The notes under the pieces are model-generated. The model was not told the origin of the DNA. It searched no databases and saw only the letters and a list, made by a program, of their open reading frames with translations. From the NCBI GenBank assembly GCA_022570795.1, contig JAKUDP010000001.1:2604001-2668000 (forward strand): DNA of 64,000 nt. Direction: 5' to 3'. The number at the start of each line of letters is the position of its first letter. Within the stretch, counting starts at the first letter, position 1. Below are positions 10,959-21,995 of this stretch, in pieces. The stretch comes from Sphaerulina vaccinii. Its lineage: Eukaryota; Ascomycota; Dothideomycetes; Mycosphaerellales; Mycosphaerellaceae. Both the position numbers and the translations under genes were made by a program.

Positions 10959-11777
10959 CTACTTGATTTCACTCCATGGACCCAGCGCATCCACAACTCG
11001 TCCCCACAATCCACCTTGCCACGTCCTCACAAGCTTCCAATCCTCCTCGGGCATACTCGCCTCAAACATCTTCAACCAAGCACCAACAATGAAATCAGCA
11101 TACACTGGCTCACTCCCATCCAGCCACGGCCCCGGCTCATCAGAAAGGCCTCTCTGCTTCTGCTTTTCATCAGTGCCCTTGGGCAACCAGAAGTAATCAG
11201 TAGTACCTCCAGTATGCTTATACGACTTCGCCAGTTCCCCTAGTGCAGCTTCGAAAGACTCCATCATAGCTTTACGCTGCTCATCGCTGAATCCAGACAT
11301 ACTAACGTTCATAGCTCCTGCTCGCTTGGCGAAGATGGCGTTAACTTCGTCTTGAACTGCTGGGTCGAATGGCATGTTGCTGCAGAGGAGAGCGAATTTT
11401 GTGAAGAGGCCGTCCATGTGTGCGTTGTGAGCTGCTGTCAACCCAATAGTATCTGGTCGAAAGAGCTTGTTGTTTACTGGATATGCAGCGTCGAGATACT
11501 GAGCGATTTCGAACGTGTCTCCGAGGAGCTTGCCAGTGGAGGGGTCGTCTATTACAGGTAGTGTGTGATATGGAGAGCCGTCTGGAAGAGTTCTGTTCGC
11601 GGGAACACCGAGCTTCTCGCGGACAGAGGTTATGTTTGGCATCTGGACCCATTCTGTTTCATATGGGATACCTTTGTAGTTGAGAGCTAGTCTTGTCTTC
11701 CATGGGTTGGCTGCGAAGGTTCGTGATGGGAGCTTGGATGCGATGTCGTAGAATATGATTGGGGTACAGGTCGCCAT
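10959..11777 (-). CDS. Glutathione S-transferase-like protein
   Basis: A single exon of 272 residues. The N-terminal thioredoxin-like half opens with IIFYDIASKLPSRTFAANPW, where the Ser-rich turn replaces the usual CPF motif, followed by WKTRLALNYKGIPYETEWVQ, then HTLPVIDD (the conserved cis-Pro turn) and LLGDTFEIAQYLDAAYP, the glutathione-contacting end of the domain. The helical C-terminal half starts near residue 110. This pattern matches fungal GSTs of the UstS/beta-etherase-like group. It likely conjugates or isomerises small electrophiles in the cytosol; the substrate is unknown. It is divergent from IRC22 with 588 bp between starts. Confidence 0.82.
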   Translation of the reverse strand: MATCTPIIFYDIASKLPSRTFAANPWKTRLALNYKGIPYETEWVQMPNITSVREKLGVPANRTLPDGSPYHTLPVIDDPSTGKLLGDTFEIAQYLDAAYPVNNKLFRPDTIGLTAAHNAHMDGLFTKFALLCSNMPFDPAVQDEVNAIFAKRAGAMNVSMSGFSDEQRKAMMESFEAALGELAKSYKHTGGTTDYFWLPKGTDEKQKQRGLSDEPGPWLDGSEPVYADFIVGAWLKMFEASMPEEDWKLVRTWQGGLWGRVVDALGPWSEIK

Positions 11778-12365
11778 GATCGTGCTTCTGTCCTCGAATG
11801 TTTAGATGGTGAAGTGTTGGATCAGGTCTTCAGCTTTTGTACAACGTGGTTGGACCGAGCCATTGAATTGGGTTTGGCGCCAAGTCGGATCCTCCAGCTG
11901 TCAACAGATTCTATGCCTCTGAGAACTGCCTCAACATCACTCACCGTCCGAGCTGCCTTCATATCTCAAGTGGAAATGCCTGGCGGCCTCCGTCTAGTGC
12001 TACCAGATTTCGGTGCTGTGAGGGAATACGTTATGGTAGCCGCCTTCGAGGACTTGTTACCTAGGAAGTGAGATCTCCTCCGGACTGCATGCTATAGGCG
12101 CCTGAGGAGCATTGGTGAATATCTTCACCTGATCTCGCGGCTATTGAGCTCCTCCTAGAGGCAATACGGTCGTCCACTCGTTCGTGAATGATTGAAACTG
12201 GCACTTTTCGTTGTTCTGATATGTACGTTGCCGTCATGAGAGCGGGAGAGGGTCCAGATGAAGTGGAGTCAGTTCGCGGCACGCTTCCGAACACAAATGT
12301 CTCGTGGCATCTTGGGAGCTCTCGACTCCATTGACACTGCACAAACACCATAATCACTTAACAAA
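11778..12365. other. Shared upstream region of GST and IRC22
   Basis: A divergent promoter region. An 85-codon frame (11814-12071, +) has no recognisable domain and is not called. No repeats or RNA genes are seen. Confidence 0.5.
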
Positions 12366-13404
12366 ATGGTGTCTTTCAAGCTAGCAACCCTCGCCGTTGC
12401 GGCCTTCAGCGCGATCAATGTCCTGGCACAAGCTTCAGAGGGGACCGTCAAGGTAGACATCACCGAGCAGTTGGAACACACCATGCCATCATCTAATGCT
12501 CCAGCAGGTCGAGGTTCCAGTTGTCGCCGATGGAGAACAACCAAATATCGCAGACCTGTCGTACGAGGACATGCAGGCATACATGGAATCTGGAAAAGAG
12601 TCATGGGCAGCAGAGAATAAGCAACAGCCACTGAAGGTGACCTTCAATGTGTCCTTTCCAGATGCTGAGATCTTTGGCGTGAAGCTGGTCAATGGCCGTC
12701 CTACACGCACCTTGATCACAGTCAAGAACAACGAGGCCACCGACGTCAACGTTCTGGCAGCTGTCGGAGGTCTATACAGCCCTCTTGGTCTGGAAGGAGC
12801 TGCAGAACCAATTAGCGTTCGCAACTTCACGGGTGCCAAATATGGCAAGACCATTGCTCCAGGCGCATTGGAGACCCTCACGTACGCCTATGCGACTGTC
12901 ATGCAGCCTCAAGATGTCCTTCTCGAGCTGAAGACGGTCGTCTCGAGAGGCCAGAACGTCTTCACCTCCACGGTCTTCCGCGAGAACGTGTCTGTTGTCG
13001 AGGCACCAACCTCCTTCTTGGACCCTCAGATGTAAGATTGCGATGCCCACTGACCTGACGCGACAACCACTAACTCTGGCTATAGCATCTTCCTCTACCT
13101 CGTCCTCCTTGGCGCGTTCGGCGGCACTTGCTACTTCATCTACACCACCTGGATCTCCACTCTCTTCCCACAGAAGAAGCGTGGCGGCAAGGGAGGCGAG
13201 CGTGCGAAGCGTTCCAGCGGCGGCTCGAAGCCTGTCGACCCAAGCGAGCAGATTCCGGTTGTTGGTGCTGACGGCCCAGCTGTCACTTCAAGCGCACAAT
13301 TGGGCGGCAAGGGCTACGATGAGAGCTGGATCCCAGCTACCCATCTCCAGCGACCACAGGCAAAGAGAGTTGGCAGCGGTCGACCAAAGAGCAGGGCGGC
13401 ATAA
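12366..13404 (+). CDS. IRC22: IRC22 / translocon-associated protein alpha (TRAP-alpha) homologue
   Basis: Exons 12366-12452, 12505-13031 and 13086-13404 give 310 residues. Intron 1 (52 bp, with a CTAATG branch) was placed to resolve a frame change between the signal peptide and the luminal domain. The protein has a signal peptide (1-21), a luminal beta-sandwich with FPDAEIFGVKLVNGRPT and ALETLTYAYATVMQPQDVLL, one membrane helix (IFLYLVLLGAFGGTCYFIYT, 206-225) and a basic cytosolic tail (FPQKKRGGKGG) of about 80 residues. TRAP-alpha sits beside the Sec61 channel in the ER membrane and helps some proteins translocate; the yeast homologue is Irc22. The order of parts and length match the fungal family. 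Confidence 0.88.
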
Positions 13405-13979
13405 GAGATTGCACCACGAAAGTAAGACAAGTCTCGATCAGTATGTGTGGCAGCAAGCCTTGGATGCAGTGCCAACCACAGGGTCCGAGTGCACGCTGAA
13501 GAGGAATGAATGCTATGTCTGAAATATGGCGAGCTCCAGGTCACTGAAGGCGCAGCAACGGCACTGTCAGCAGAGATCAGCAAGCAGAGATGCTTTCAAA
13601 CGTACTTCATGCGGCAGCACCATTGGCACCCACAAGCTGGGAAAGTTGGAGCAGACTCTGACAATGCAGCAAACGACATCAAAAGTACCCATATAGCAAG
13701 GCAAACAACAACACTATAACAGCATCTCAACGAGTGAGTACCGGCGTTCATTTCAGATCTCTTCACTTACATATACACTCACTACAGCTCTGCGTTTCAG
13801 CTCAGGCGAAGGTCAGATGGCGCACTCACTCACCCTCCACTGGAGCACAAAAAGCACGACTCGGAGCTCCGAAGCTTCTCTCTTCTATACACCACTACAA
13901 CACACCGATGCTGCGTAAGGCATCTTGAATCAGTATCCGAACCTATACAACTCAACCGACACACGCATATACCAACAAG
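13405..13979. other. Intergenic region upstream of the membrane orphan
   Basis: Holds the 3' flank of IRC22 and the promoter/leader of the gene at 13980. A GTGAGT at 13733 could be a leader intron donor, but I cannot place its acceptor with confidence. Confidence 0.4.
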
Positions 13980-15083
13980 ATGCTGTTCCCGGACGCTCAT
14001 CGAATCCGCAATCTCTCGATTAGCTTCGTACTTCTCCTCCTGTTTATCCAAGTCCTCAGAACCTGGACACCTGGCGCGCCCCACGGCGAGGCCTCGAAAC
14101 AGGTTCGCAACAGACGTGCTGACGCTGCAGCCGACTCCTTACAATACTCCGGTATCGACTCCGGCAATGGATTTGACAACGGCACCGTCCCGTACAACGT
14201 CTTCGCCGACAGTGCAGCAAAGAAGTATCAAAACAACATCGTCAAGGGCTGCAATCTCTGGTCTATGTTACAGCGAAAGACAGACGCCCCTGGAAGTGAC
14301 TGGACTGGACCAAACGATCTGGAGAACTGGGGGTATGAAAGCCGCGCTCCAGCTGGTAACTTACCCTCAGATACGACCGATGCACGTCTAGAGATGCTAC
14401 TTGGCGGCATCAAAGGCCCGCTGGCGGACAAAGAAATCGGGATCACAGGTGCAGCCGGCATGATCAACATCGAAACTATGCATACCGCCGTCAACAAGCC
14501 AGTCAACTACGCACCGGACGTCGAATACAAACCAACGGTTGCGAACTTCTTCGACGCCTACAATGCGAAGCAGGGTGCGATCGTTGCGTACTCCAACTTC
14601 GGCCCAGCCTTTGAAGCAGCTCGCGATCCCCAATGGGACAATGCTGCGTTACCAGGCATGACTGCCTGGTCCGATGTCATCGCAGCTGTCTGGACACGCC
14701 TCACCAACATCCACGAGCGAAGACTTCTCAAATACATCATCAGAGTCACTGTTATTAACGAAGATACTACGGACGTGGTCGGTGTGGCTTTGAAGAAGGT
14801 CGGACAAACTAACGGCATCCCTCCCCCATGGCCTGGTCTGACCTTCGCGCCTCCTGCTTCTACAAAGCTCAAGGAAGATGCTGAGATGCAAAATGCCTTC
14901 CAGGCTATGTTGGCCACACCGAACGTTCGAGGTATTGTGTGGCTATTGTTGCAGCACAAGTGGCAACTCGGTGCGAAGACGGTGAAGAGCATCACAGTCT
15001 GGGATATGAGTGGATTTGAAAATCAGGATGGCGGTTCGCAGTTGGCGATCATGGTGGAGGTGGCAGACTATGTTCCAGCATAG
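13980..15083 (+). CDS. Type II membrane orphan, tandem paralogue 1
   Basis: A single exon of 367 residues; start context CAAGATG. A signal-anchor helix lies near residues 12-27 (LSISFVLLLLFIQVL), followed by a soluble domain of about 330 residues with no motif I recognise. The next gene (15316) shares the whole plan: N-terminal anchor, a block with D-x-x-WGWE/NWGYE, a block with YSNFGPAF versus YKNYGPAD, an AWSDVI versus HWSDVV block, and a C-terminal block AFQAMLATPNVRGIVWLLLQ versus AFMAMLGSEHVRGVVCLLAQ. The two are therefore tandem duplicates. Function is unknown; the domain would face the ER lumen/outside or be vacuolar. Confidence 0.7.
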   Translation: MLFPDAHRIRNLSISFVLLLLFIQVLRTWTPGAPHGEASKQVRNRRADAAADSLQYSGIDSGNGFDNGTVPYNVFADSAAKKYQNNIVKGCNLWSMLQRKTDAPGSDWTGPNDLENWGYESRAPAGNLPSDTTDARLEMLLGGIKGPLADKEIGITGAAGMINIETMHTAVNKPVNYAPDVEYKPTVANFFDAYNAKQGAIVAYSNFGPAFEAARDPQWDNAALPGMTAWSDVIAAVWTRLTNIHERRLLKYIIRVTVINEDTTDVVGVALKKVGQTNGIPPPWPGLTFAPPASTKLKEDAEMQNAFQAMLATPNVRGIVWLLLQHKWQLGAKTVKSITVWDMSGFENQDGGSQLAIMVEVADYVPA

Positions 15084-15315
15084 AGAGCACTAGATGGCGG
15101 CTCGAGCTCTAGCCCAGCATTACCGTACGCACGACCATCATGTCATGTACCACGCCGAGGTCACATAGCACAGCAGGATGACACTCGGGAATGGCTGGAG
15201 CGCAATCTCGCGGACTTCACTCGTGGCTTGGACCTCGTGCAGCGGATGCGTGGACTATTACGGACTGCTTGATCAGATGGCAAAGATTCTCTCTTAAACA
15301 TTATCTACAAAAGCG

Positions 15316-16424
15316 GTGCTCATTACAGATAGCATGATCCAGAATTACAGTACCTCAAACAGAGTACTTCACATGGCAAACACATTCTTCACCAAAGCGA
15401 AATTGTTTGTCCCAGTCGGTCTAGCACTGCTACTAACGCTCACGGCTTCGTACCTGTTCTGGTCCATAAGCGCCACAGCTCTAGCTCATCGTCAGCTAGC
15501 TCAAGATACCATAGGCTCGTCCACTTCCATTGAAAGCCGAGCGCCTTCTGCCAAAGAGCTCTACAAGCAGTCCGTCACAAGAGGCGATGCCCTATACAAA
15601 ATCATGACAGGAAAGAAATCACCTGCAGCATCTCGCTTCACTGATCCCGCAGACCTAGCTACATGGGGCTGGGAAGCCACTGCGAAAGTCGTGCCAGACG
15701 CATACGTACTGAGATCATATCTCGAACACATCGAAACACCAATGCGAGAACTAGGTATCAGTACATCAGCAGACAAGAACGTCGTTGTCGATATGACACA
15801 TTCGAAGGAGACGACGCATGGTGGGAGAGTATACCCTGTTCGTCCTTCAACCCACACCTCCCAAATTCAAGAATTTACTAACCTACCCTTTCATGGTAGC
15901 CAACAGGAGCCAAATACTGGAACATCTACTCCCCCTCCAACGGCATAATCTTCTCCTACAAGAACTACGGTCCTGCAGACTATCAGAAACGTCCAGACAA
16001 CCCCTCTCGAGGCCAACCCTTGCCCGAGCTAGCTCATTGGTCTGATGTCGTCTTTCTCACTTACCAGTCACTCTCGTCTCAACAACAACATCAACCTCTT
16101 TCCAACCTCAAAACTATCGTTCGAGCCAGCATCGACGATGGACAAACTCTGCAGATCACTCCTCTCGCGCTGAATAAGGATAAGTGTAAAGAGAAGTTCC
16201 CTACTTGGGAGCAGAGACATACGTTCAAGCCGGGGAATGAGGCGTTTATGGCTATGTTGGGGAGTGAGCATGTTAGGGGTGTGGTGTGCTTGTTGGCGCA
16301 GCATCGGGAGGTTTTTGAGGGGAAGGGTGTGAAGGGGATTGTGGTTTGGTTTACGGATGTTAAGCAGGGGGTGAAGCTTAAAGAGCCGGTTATGAGCATG
16401 ATTGTTGAGATTGGGGGGTTGTGA
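15316..16424 (+). CDS. Type II membrane orphan, tandem paralogue 2
   Basis: Exons 15316-15828 and 15900-16424 give 345 residues; the 71-bp intron starts GTATAC, contains TACTAAC and ends GGTAG. That acceptor, not the CAG seven bases on, restores the frame PTGAKYWNIYSPSNGIIFSY. A membrane anchor (LFVPVGLALLLTLTASYLFW) lies near residues 31-50. In-frame Met codons at 1, 7 and 20 make the exact start uncertain; the Met at 20 (MANTFF) would also give an anchored protein. It is a paralogue of the upstream gene, which lacks this intron. Confidence 0.68.
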
Positions 16425-18618
16425 GGCAGCGATGTCGATGGTGATATTGTTGTGGAAGTGAGTACTTGTATGTGGTGATTAATGATCGACAAGCTCAAAC
16501 ATAACCGCCAGCAGCATACGTCGCATCAGTCGTTGAAGACGCAGCTGAGGCAGCTGAGGCATCCTGAGTGCAAAGTTGTCGCGGACCTCGAAGCCCCATG
16601 GTCTTCATCGGCAGGCAACGTAAAGAGACACCGCCCAGGTCATTGAGCATCTCTGACTTGAAGCCAGATCTCGACGGCGGCATAGAGGTGCTTAGAATGC
16701 TATGATAGCCGTTAGCAATGCAGAGAGACACAGCCTACGCTGCTGCGAGGTCCATGATTGGTGAATGATCGTCAATGATCATCGTTGTGGTTGGCTCGGG
16801 AATGCTCGCGGTGGGACTGGAGTGAAGTTCTCAAGTCACTTTACTTCTCCTGTGAGGTTGATGACTGAGGTTGGCGAGGCAGGAGGGGCTTGCTGAGGAC
16901 TGATCGACTGTGGTCCATGGAGTGAGACTTGTGATCGGTGTCTATCAGGTTAGCGTTGTGGTCAGCTCGAGAAAGGTCGATAATGCCGAGATGGGACCGA
17001 GGTGAAGAGCGCAGATAGCACAAACATCCTCCTGAGCACATCTGCGTACGCTCCGTCATCGTCCCAGGCAGCTCTCCTTGCAAGCAGGGTGTGTGCTCAG
17101 ATGTGAGCATTATATTTGTTCGAAAAAGTGCTTAGTCACATACGCCCACCCGCTATTATTAGCATTCTGTCCTTGATAAAATTATCGCCTTCAGCTCACT
17201 GTTGGATGTATAAGCAAGCGACTCCAGACTTAGTACTTCGGAGGGTGACCACTTAGAAACGACCGTGCCACTTTGACTTACAGTCATCGTCCCACCACAA
17301 CCGCTTTCTGCTGGGACTCAGAGTTCCATCATTGGTCCAACCTAGTACATGCTGCCCAGAAATGGGTGAAATCATCGAAGAGTTGTTCCGGTGAGCTCTT
17401 CAGTAACTGATAAGTGGACCATCATCCAACGTGGGAAGATTCTGGGGGTGTATGTATCTTTTTTTTGCTCTTTGTTTTGTTTTGTTTTGTTTCCCGGATC
17501 TCCTTTCTTGCGGGGCGCTCGATTCGTTGCTCGCTAGCAACGATGTTGTTGCCATCGCGATGGACATGTCGAAGAACGTCGATCGCGCTCTCTTGTCGTA
17601 AAGAAGTGATCTCTCAAGGTCGACTCCCGTTTCGTTTCCACCATGATTCAAGCTGGCATACCATGGTCAGCGCCTGTGCCTATAGAGACATTCCGTATCG
17701 TCTCTGTCGGCATGCTTTCTCCAAGCCCAGGATAGCGAAATGTCGGCGGTTTGACGAATGAATTAGGGAACCAGAGAGCGACCGCGTACGCAGCTGTTAT
17801 TTTTGCCAAGAGTCGTGATGTGAAGCGCCGGATCAGCTTCTTCCTCAAACTTTCCTCGACCTTTCTTACAACAACGAACTGAGTGCCACACGGTCTCAGG
17901 TTTTACCACTCTGCTCGAGGGCTCGGTCCCGGGTTCCTCTTCACAATATCAGCAACAACTTGCGGGTTACATGAGTACCCGCGAAACCACAATGTTCCTG
18001 AGAGCAAGAGCATCAGAATCTCAACATCATAATAACACCAGAAGTACAGAGAGCCCTGTGCAGGCAGCTCCCGTAAAATTGCGACGGTCGAGATCTGCCG
18101 GGAGGGCAGTATCGCGAGGAGCTGACAGAATCGTGTAGTTCCCTCGAGACCAGAAACCCCAAACCCAAAAGCCGCCTATCTCGCAGCACGACCACGAGCA
18201 CAACGGCCTTTCCTTCCAGCCGATCGCCCTCGAGTCGATAGCATCAATAAGGCGCAGAAGCAGCATCGGGCGAAGCTCTCCATACGACCAAATCCAGACA
18301 ATGTATAACAGCAGGCAGCGGTTGCGCTATCGCTCGTACTCGTGGACCGTCTATACTGCGAGACCTTCTACTTCACTATCCGCCTCAGTCAAACCGGTCC
18401 AGGCAGCAGCTGCGCTTCACTCGCCAAGCTGACAGAGCACAATCGCAAACTTTCTGTCATTCACAACTTCACACAGACGCCAAGTGAATCTGCTCTTTCT
18501 GCCGACCTCCGACCTGTTCCGCACAAGAAACAAAACAAACTGTCTTCCTCGACTTTCTCCTCCTCCTTCATCATCCACAACCATCACCAACAACAACATC
18601 AACTAGGACCGCAACACG
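16425..18618. other. 2.2-kb stretch without a recognised gene
   Basis: Open frames are short and lack domain or splice support. A TTTTG-type microsatellite sits at about 17460-17492 (T-run, then several TTTGT units). The last few hundred bases (CT-rich, CAACAACA near 18590) look like the promoter and leader of the gene at 18619. Confidence 0.45.
17460..17492 (+). repeat. TTTTG microsatellite
   Basis: A T-run followed by about four TTTGT units. A simple-sequence tract with no other features. Confidence 0.7.
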
Positions 18619-19427
18619 ATGGCACTGGCCATCAGTGCAAGCGGCCAGGCTGCCATCTCGAAGTTTCTGGCGGCTGAACGCATCCACGATGTCGACTTCT
18701 ACATCGTGCCTGGCTCGAATGCAGCGCCGCCAGCACCTGCAATCCAAGCTGCCCCAACCCAAGCCCTTCCGCCTCAAGGTGCTCCGAACCAGATCGCGCT
18801 GCCTACAGCGCAGGCTCCACAGGTCAATATGATGCACACGGTCAACATTATCTCGCCTCCAACTGACAACTTCCAGGCACAAGCTCCAACGGCTCCAGTC
18901 CTGACAGGACTCCCAGCACAAGCTCCGCCGGTCCCTGCTCCGCCAGTTCAGACAGGTCTTCCAGCAGCGGCAACCGCGATTGACCCAAGGTACATGTAAG
19001 TCGAGGTCGTAACTTTCACAATGCCCTATCCGCACTGACCATTCCCAGTTACACTCACAGCCTCGACATCAGACCCGGCTATCAAGTCAGACGAGGAGTG
19101 CGCAAGTATAGAGGCCATGAGGGCGAGTGGGTGTATTACTTCGTGGACGAAGGAGAACGCCTCGGTCTCGACACCAACATCGACACACTTCGAAAGCTCA
19201 TCAAGCTCGTCCATGACGTCCGCGCGGCCGACCCAATACTCATCATCCCGGATCACATCAAGATAGCTCTTCACCAGGATATCATTGTCCGTGGCTATGT
19301 CTCCGAGGTGTATGTGGCAAGGGCACAGGCGACCAACGCCCACCGCTACTCGCCCATAGTCGAAGCCAACCTGTCGCATGCCCACTGGCAGAGCCAGATC
19401 GGACGCCTCATACCAATCTTGCACTAG
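18619..19427 (+). CDS. Pro/Ala/Gln-rich orphan with conserved-looking C-terminal domain
   Basis: Exons 18619-18995 and 19049-19427 are joined by a 53-bp intron (GTAAGT..TTCCCAG) and give 251 residues. Residues 35-120 are a low-complexity linker of Pro, Ala, Gln and Thr. The C-terminal 125 residues look folded: YQVRRGVRKYRGHEGEWVYY, then TLRKLIKLVHDVRAADPILI and VRGYVSEVYVARAQ. No family is recognised. The exon 1/2 join (AT|T) keeps frame on both sides, which supports a real gene. Confidence 0.6.
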
Positions 19428-20156
19428 TCGGGCACTCGGGGATGGGCCAAACAAGGGAGGGAAGCGCATGAGGACAGTGAGGCGTCAAGACAGCTGGTCG
19501 TTGTAATAGCAACACAGGTGCCAAAGAGCCTCAACTTCCGCAGGATGGGCGCAGGAAGATCATCAGCGAATGAACGAGACAAAAGGCTAAGAGGCAGACC
19601 ATGACTCTGTCAAAGCAGGGCATGGGGGCCTCGCCGTCTACAACTAGAAGACAGCGAGCAAGATCCGCAGATGATTTTCAATATTTCTGCTTACTGAGTG
19701 CCGCCCATATCATCTCGCCGTCACGATGTGATTGATGGTCCTCCACCCGTACTCCGCCCGCCGAGGGTGTATTGTAGGCTCACGTCTCGTCATAGCTCTT
19801 TATGGTTCATATTCACGGTCTGTGGTATACAGAAGCTAGTCATGGCCTGTCTGCATATGTGTAATGACTACAGAATGTAGAAGACAATGAAGATGTGGGC
19901 GTGCATAGGCGTGGTCGATGAAGTGAAGTGGGAAGCAAGCGCCGAGGAAGGCAACACCAACACGTCCACGTCCACCTTCCTTCCTTGTCACACATCATCT
20001 CTTACTTGCCATTGAACAGCTGGTTCAACTTCTGATCAGCAATTGATATAGCACCATGATAAGGTAGCATCGTAATACACCTTTCGCATACGCTTACTGC
20101 CTTCACGATCCCAACAAACTATTACCATCACAGAACACAGACAGATTCGAGACATC
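19428..20156. other. Intergenic region upstream of UBC6
   Basis: No gene is recognised. It contains the 3' flank of the preceding orphan and the UBC6 promoter. Confidence 0.5.
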
Positions 20157-21005
20157 ATGTCGTCCTCGAGGAACCCAACAATCAAACGCATCCTCAAAGA
20201 AGCCTCCGAACTAGCCAATGACCCCTCCTCAGACTTCCACGCCGCTCCCCTCGAAAACGACCTCTTCGAATGGCACTTCACACTCCGCGGCACCTCCCAA
20301 TCACCATACGAAGGCGGCATCTACCACGGCCGGATAGTCCTCCCACCAGCATATCCACTCAAGCCACCTTCATTTCGCTTCCTCACACCATCAGGCAGAT
20401 TCGAAGCCAATCGCGAGATTTGTCTCAGTATATCAGGACACCATGAGGAAACGTGGCAGCCAGCTTGGGGTATAAGGACAGCACTGGTCGCGATAAGGAG
20501 CTTTATGGATACGGATGCTAAAGGACAAGTGGGAGGCATGGATGCGTCTGAAGAGGTGCGGAAGAGATTGGCAGGACAGAGTCCGAAGGTCAGATGTGCG
20601 ACTTGTGCGAAGACGAATGAAGAGATCATGGCTGAGCAGGATGAGGCTGTGAAAGAGGCGGGAGGAGATGAGACGCTGAAGAAGACGGAGGTTGTGCCAG
20701 AGGAGCTACGACTGGCTTATAGAGAGGATCTTGGGAAGAAGCCCGAGGACGAGAAGGCGAGCGAAACGACCACAAAGGGCGATCTGGCGAATGGAAATAC
20801 GACCCCAGCGAGCATGCCTCACGCACCAGCAGAGGCAGTGAAAACAGAAGTACGGCCTGCCCCAGCGCCTACACCCACCGCTCCTACGCCACAGCAAGCA
20901 CTCGCTCCACTTCCCCAGGACGAGATACCTGCCTGGATTGACAAGGCCATATATGGCATTCTGATTCTGCTGGGCTTCTATATGTGGCAGAAATTGGTCG
21001 GCTAG
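20157..21005 (+). CDS. UBC6: Ubiquitin-conjugating enzyme E2, UBC6/UBE2J type
   Basis: A single exon of 282 residues. The E2 core (about 1-150) has the J-family features: NPTIKRILKEASEL, PYEGGIYHGRIVLPPAYPLK, and an active-site region REICLSISGHHEETWQPAWG with the catalytic Cys at 89 and no HPN motif, as in the Ubc6 group. A charged, Pro-rich linker follows, and the chain ends in a tail anchor (AIYGILILLGFYMWQKLV, about 262-280). Ubc6 sits on the cytosolic face of the ER and passes ubiquitin to misfolded proteins with Doa10 in ER-associated degradation. Length and tail anchor fit the fungal family. Confidence 0.93.
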   Translation: MSSSRNPTIKRILKEASELANDPSSDFHAAPLENDLFEWHFTLRGTSQSPYEGGIYHGRIVLPPAYPLKPPSFRFLTPSGRFEANREICLSISGHHEETWQPAWGIRTALVAIRSFMDTDAKGQVGGMDASEEVRKRLAGQSPKVRCATCAKTNEEIMAEQDEAVKEAGGDETLKKTEVVPEELRLAYREDLGKKPEDEKASETTTKGDLANGNTTPASMPHAPAEAVKTEVRPAPAPTPTAPTPQQALAPLPQDEIPAWIDKAIYGILILLGFYMWQKLVG

Positions 21006-21009
21006 AGTT

Positions 21010-21130
21010 CGAAGTTGATGTTACATGGCACGGTGTTTGAAGCGAAGCCTGACTCAATGCCTGAGTGGCTGAAATCGATGTTACATGGCACGATACATGA
21101 AGCGAGGCCTGACTTAGTGCCTGAGTGGAT
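21010..21130. repeat. Two-unit tandem repeat of about 60 bp
   Basis: Unit 1 and unit 2 share GATGTTACATGGCACG, TGAAGCGA, GCCTGACT and TGCCTGAGTGG with a few transitions between them. It lies directly after the UBC6 stop, so it would be in the 3' UTR. Confidence 0.75.
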
Positions 21131-21449
21131 GTGGGAAGCGACGTGGAACAGGACCTTTCATTCTTGAAGCGATTAACGATAGATGAGCCGAGATACCCAT
21201 TTGCACTGATTGTATGAGATACGATCATTACGTGAAAAGGTGTTCGATTTCAGGGAGTTGTGCTCTCCTGCCTCGAGACTCTCCACTCACGAGCAGGAAG
21301 AAAGCCATCGCATATATGGACTAGATCGTGCATTACATGCGGCAACTGGCAGAGGAGCTGTGCGATGCTGGGCTCCGCCGTTACGAACGTGTCTCCAATG
21401 TATGGCATTGGTCTAATCGAGGGACGCGCTAGTCCATGTCCTTAAATCT

Positions 21450-21487
21450 GCCAATTGGCAGATTGGCAGATTGGTAGATTGGCAAGT
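21450..21487. repeat. Short tandem TTGGCAGA tract
   Basis: About four copies of a 9-10 base unit (CCAATTGGCAGATTGGCAG then ATTGGTAGATTGGCAAG). The first copy is palindromic (CCAATTGG). Confidence 0.7.
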
Positions 21488-21704
21488 TCTCCATACTGAC
21501 AAAGCTTCAGGGGACCATCCGTCCACGTGGCCAAGGCCACTCGCCGAAAGCTACCACACCAAAGTAAAAGCACACCTACTTCAAAGGACTTGAAAAGATT
21601 TCACCGGCATTCTATATACACACCAACTTCAGTCAAACTGCGAAGAGTGATCAGCAGTAGCACACCTGTCGATCTAGAAAGAAGCTCACAAGTCTCTGAC
21701 TACG

Positions 21705-21995
21705 ATGAATCGCGTCACTAAGGATATCCTGGCCTTTGGGTCTATCGGAGCTGTAACCTGGGCGAGCTATGCGTATCTTGAGAAGCAGCGCAAAGAAGCT
21801 CTGGACAGGCACCGCGAAATTCGCGAAGCTGCAGATCGGGAACTCGAAGCGGAAAGGAGGAAGACTGCAAGAATGCTTGAGCGTATGCCTGAAGCTGAGA
21901 AGATGAGTAAGGCAAAGTCTCTCGAGCAAATGCCAGGAGCCGAGGGGAAGAAATTGGCGAAAATCGTTCGCGATCAAGTGCAACAGAGCAAATAG
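21705..21995 (+). CDS. Small protein with N-terminal TM helix and charged coiled coil
   Basis: 96 residues. A hydrophobic segment (ILAFGSIGAVTWASYAYL, about 8-25) is followed by a long Glu/Arg/Lys-rich helix (EKQRKEALDRHREIREAADR onward) with heptad character. The arrangement resembles small fungal mitochondrial or ER membrane proteins, but I recognise no family. Support is the clean amphipathic composition and absence of in-frame breaks. It could still be a chance frame. Confidence 0.45.
   Translation: MNRVTKDILAFGSIGAVTWASYAYLEKQRKEALDRHREIREAADRELEAERRKTARMLERMPEAEKMSKAKSLEQMPGAEGKKLAKIVRDQVQQSK

Larger units (their letters stand above)
21006..21704. other. Intergenic region with two short tandem repeats
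   Basis: Holds a two-unit tandem duplication (21010-21130) and a TTGGCAGA-type tandem tract (about 21450-21487), both listed separately. No gene is supported. Confidence 0.5.

Noticed and set aside
11814..12071. 85-codon frame between GST and IRC22
   Set aside because: No domain, no conservation evidence, located in a divergent promoter region.
4985..16424. A secondary-metabolite cluster (permease, SET, GST, small membrane proteins together)
   Set aside because: No polyketide synthase, NRPS, terpene synthase or pathway-specific transcription factor is present; the mix is ordinary.
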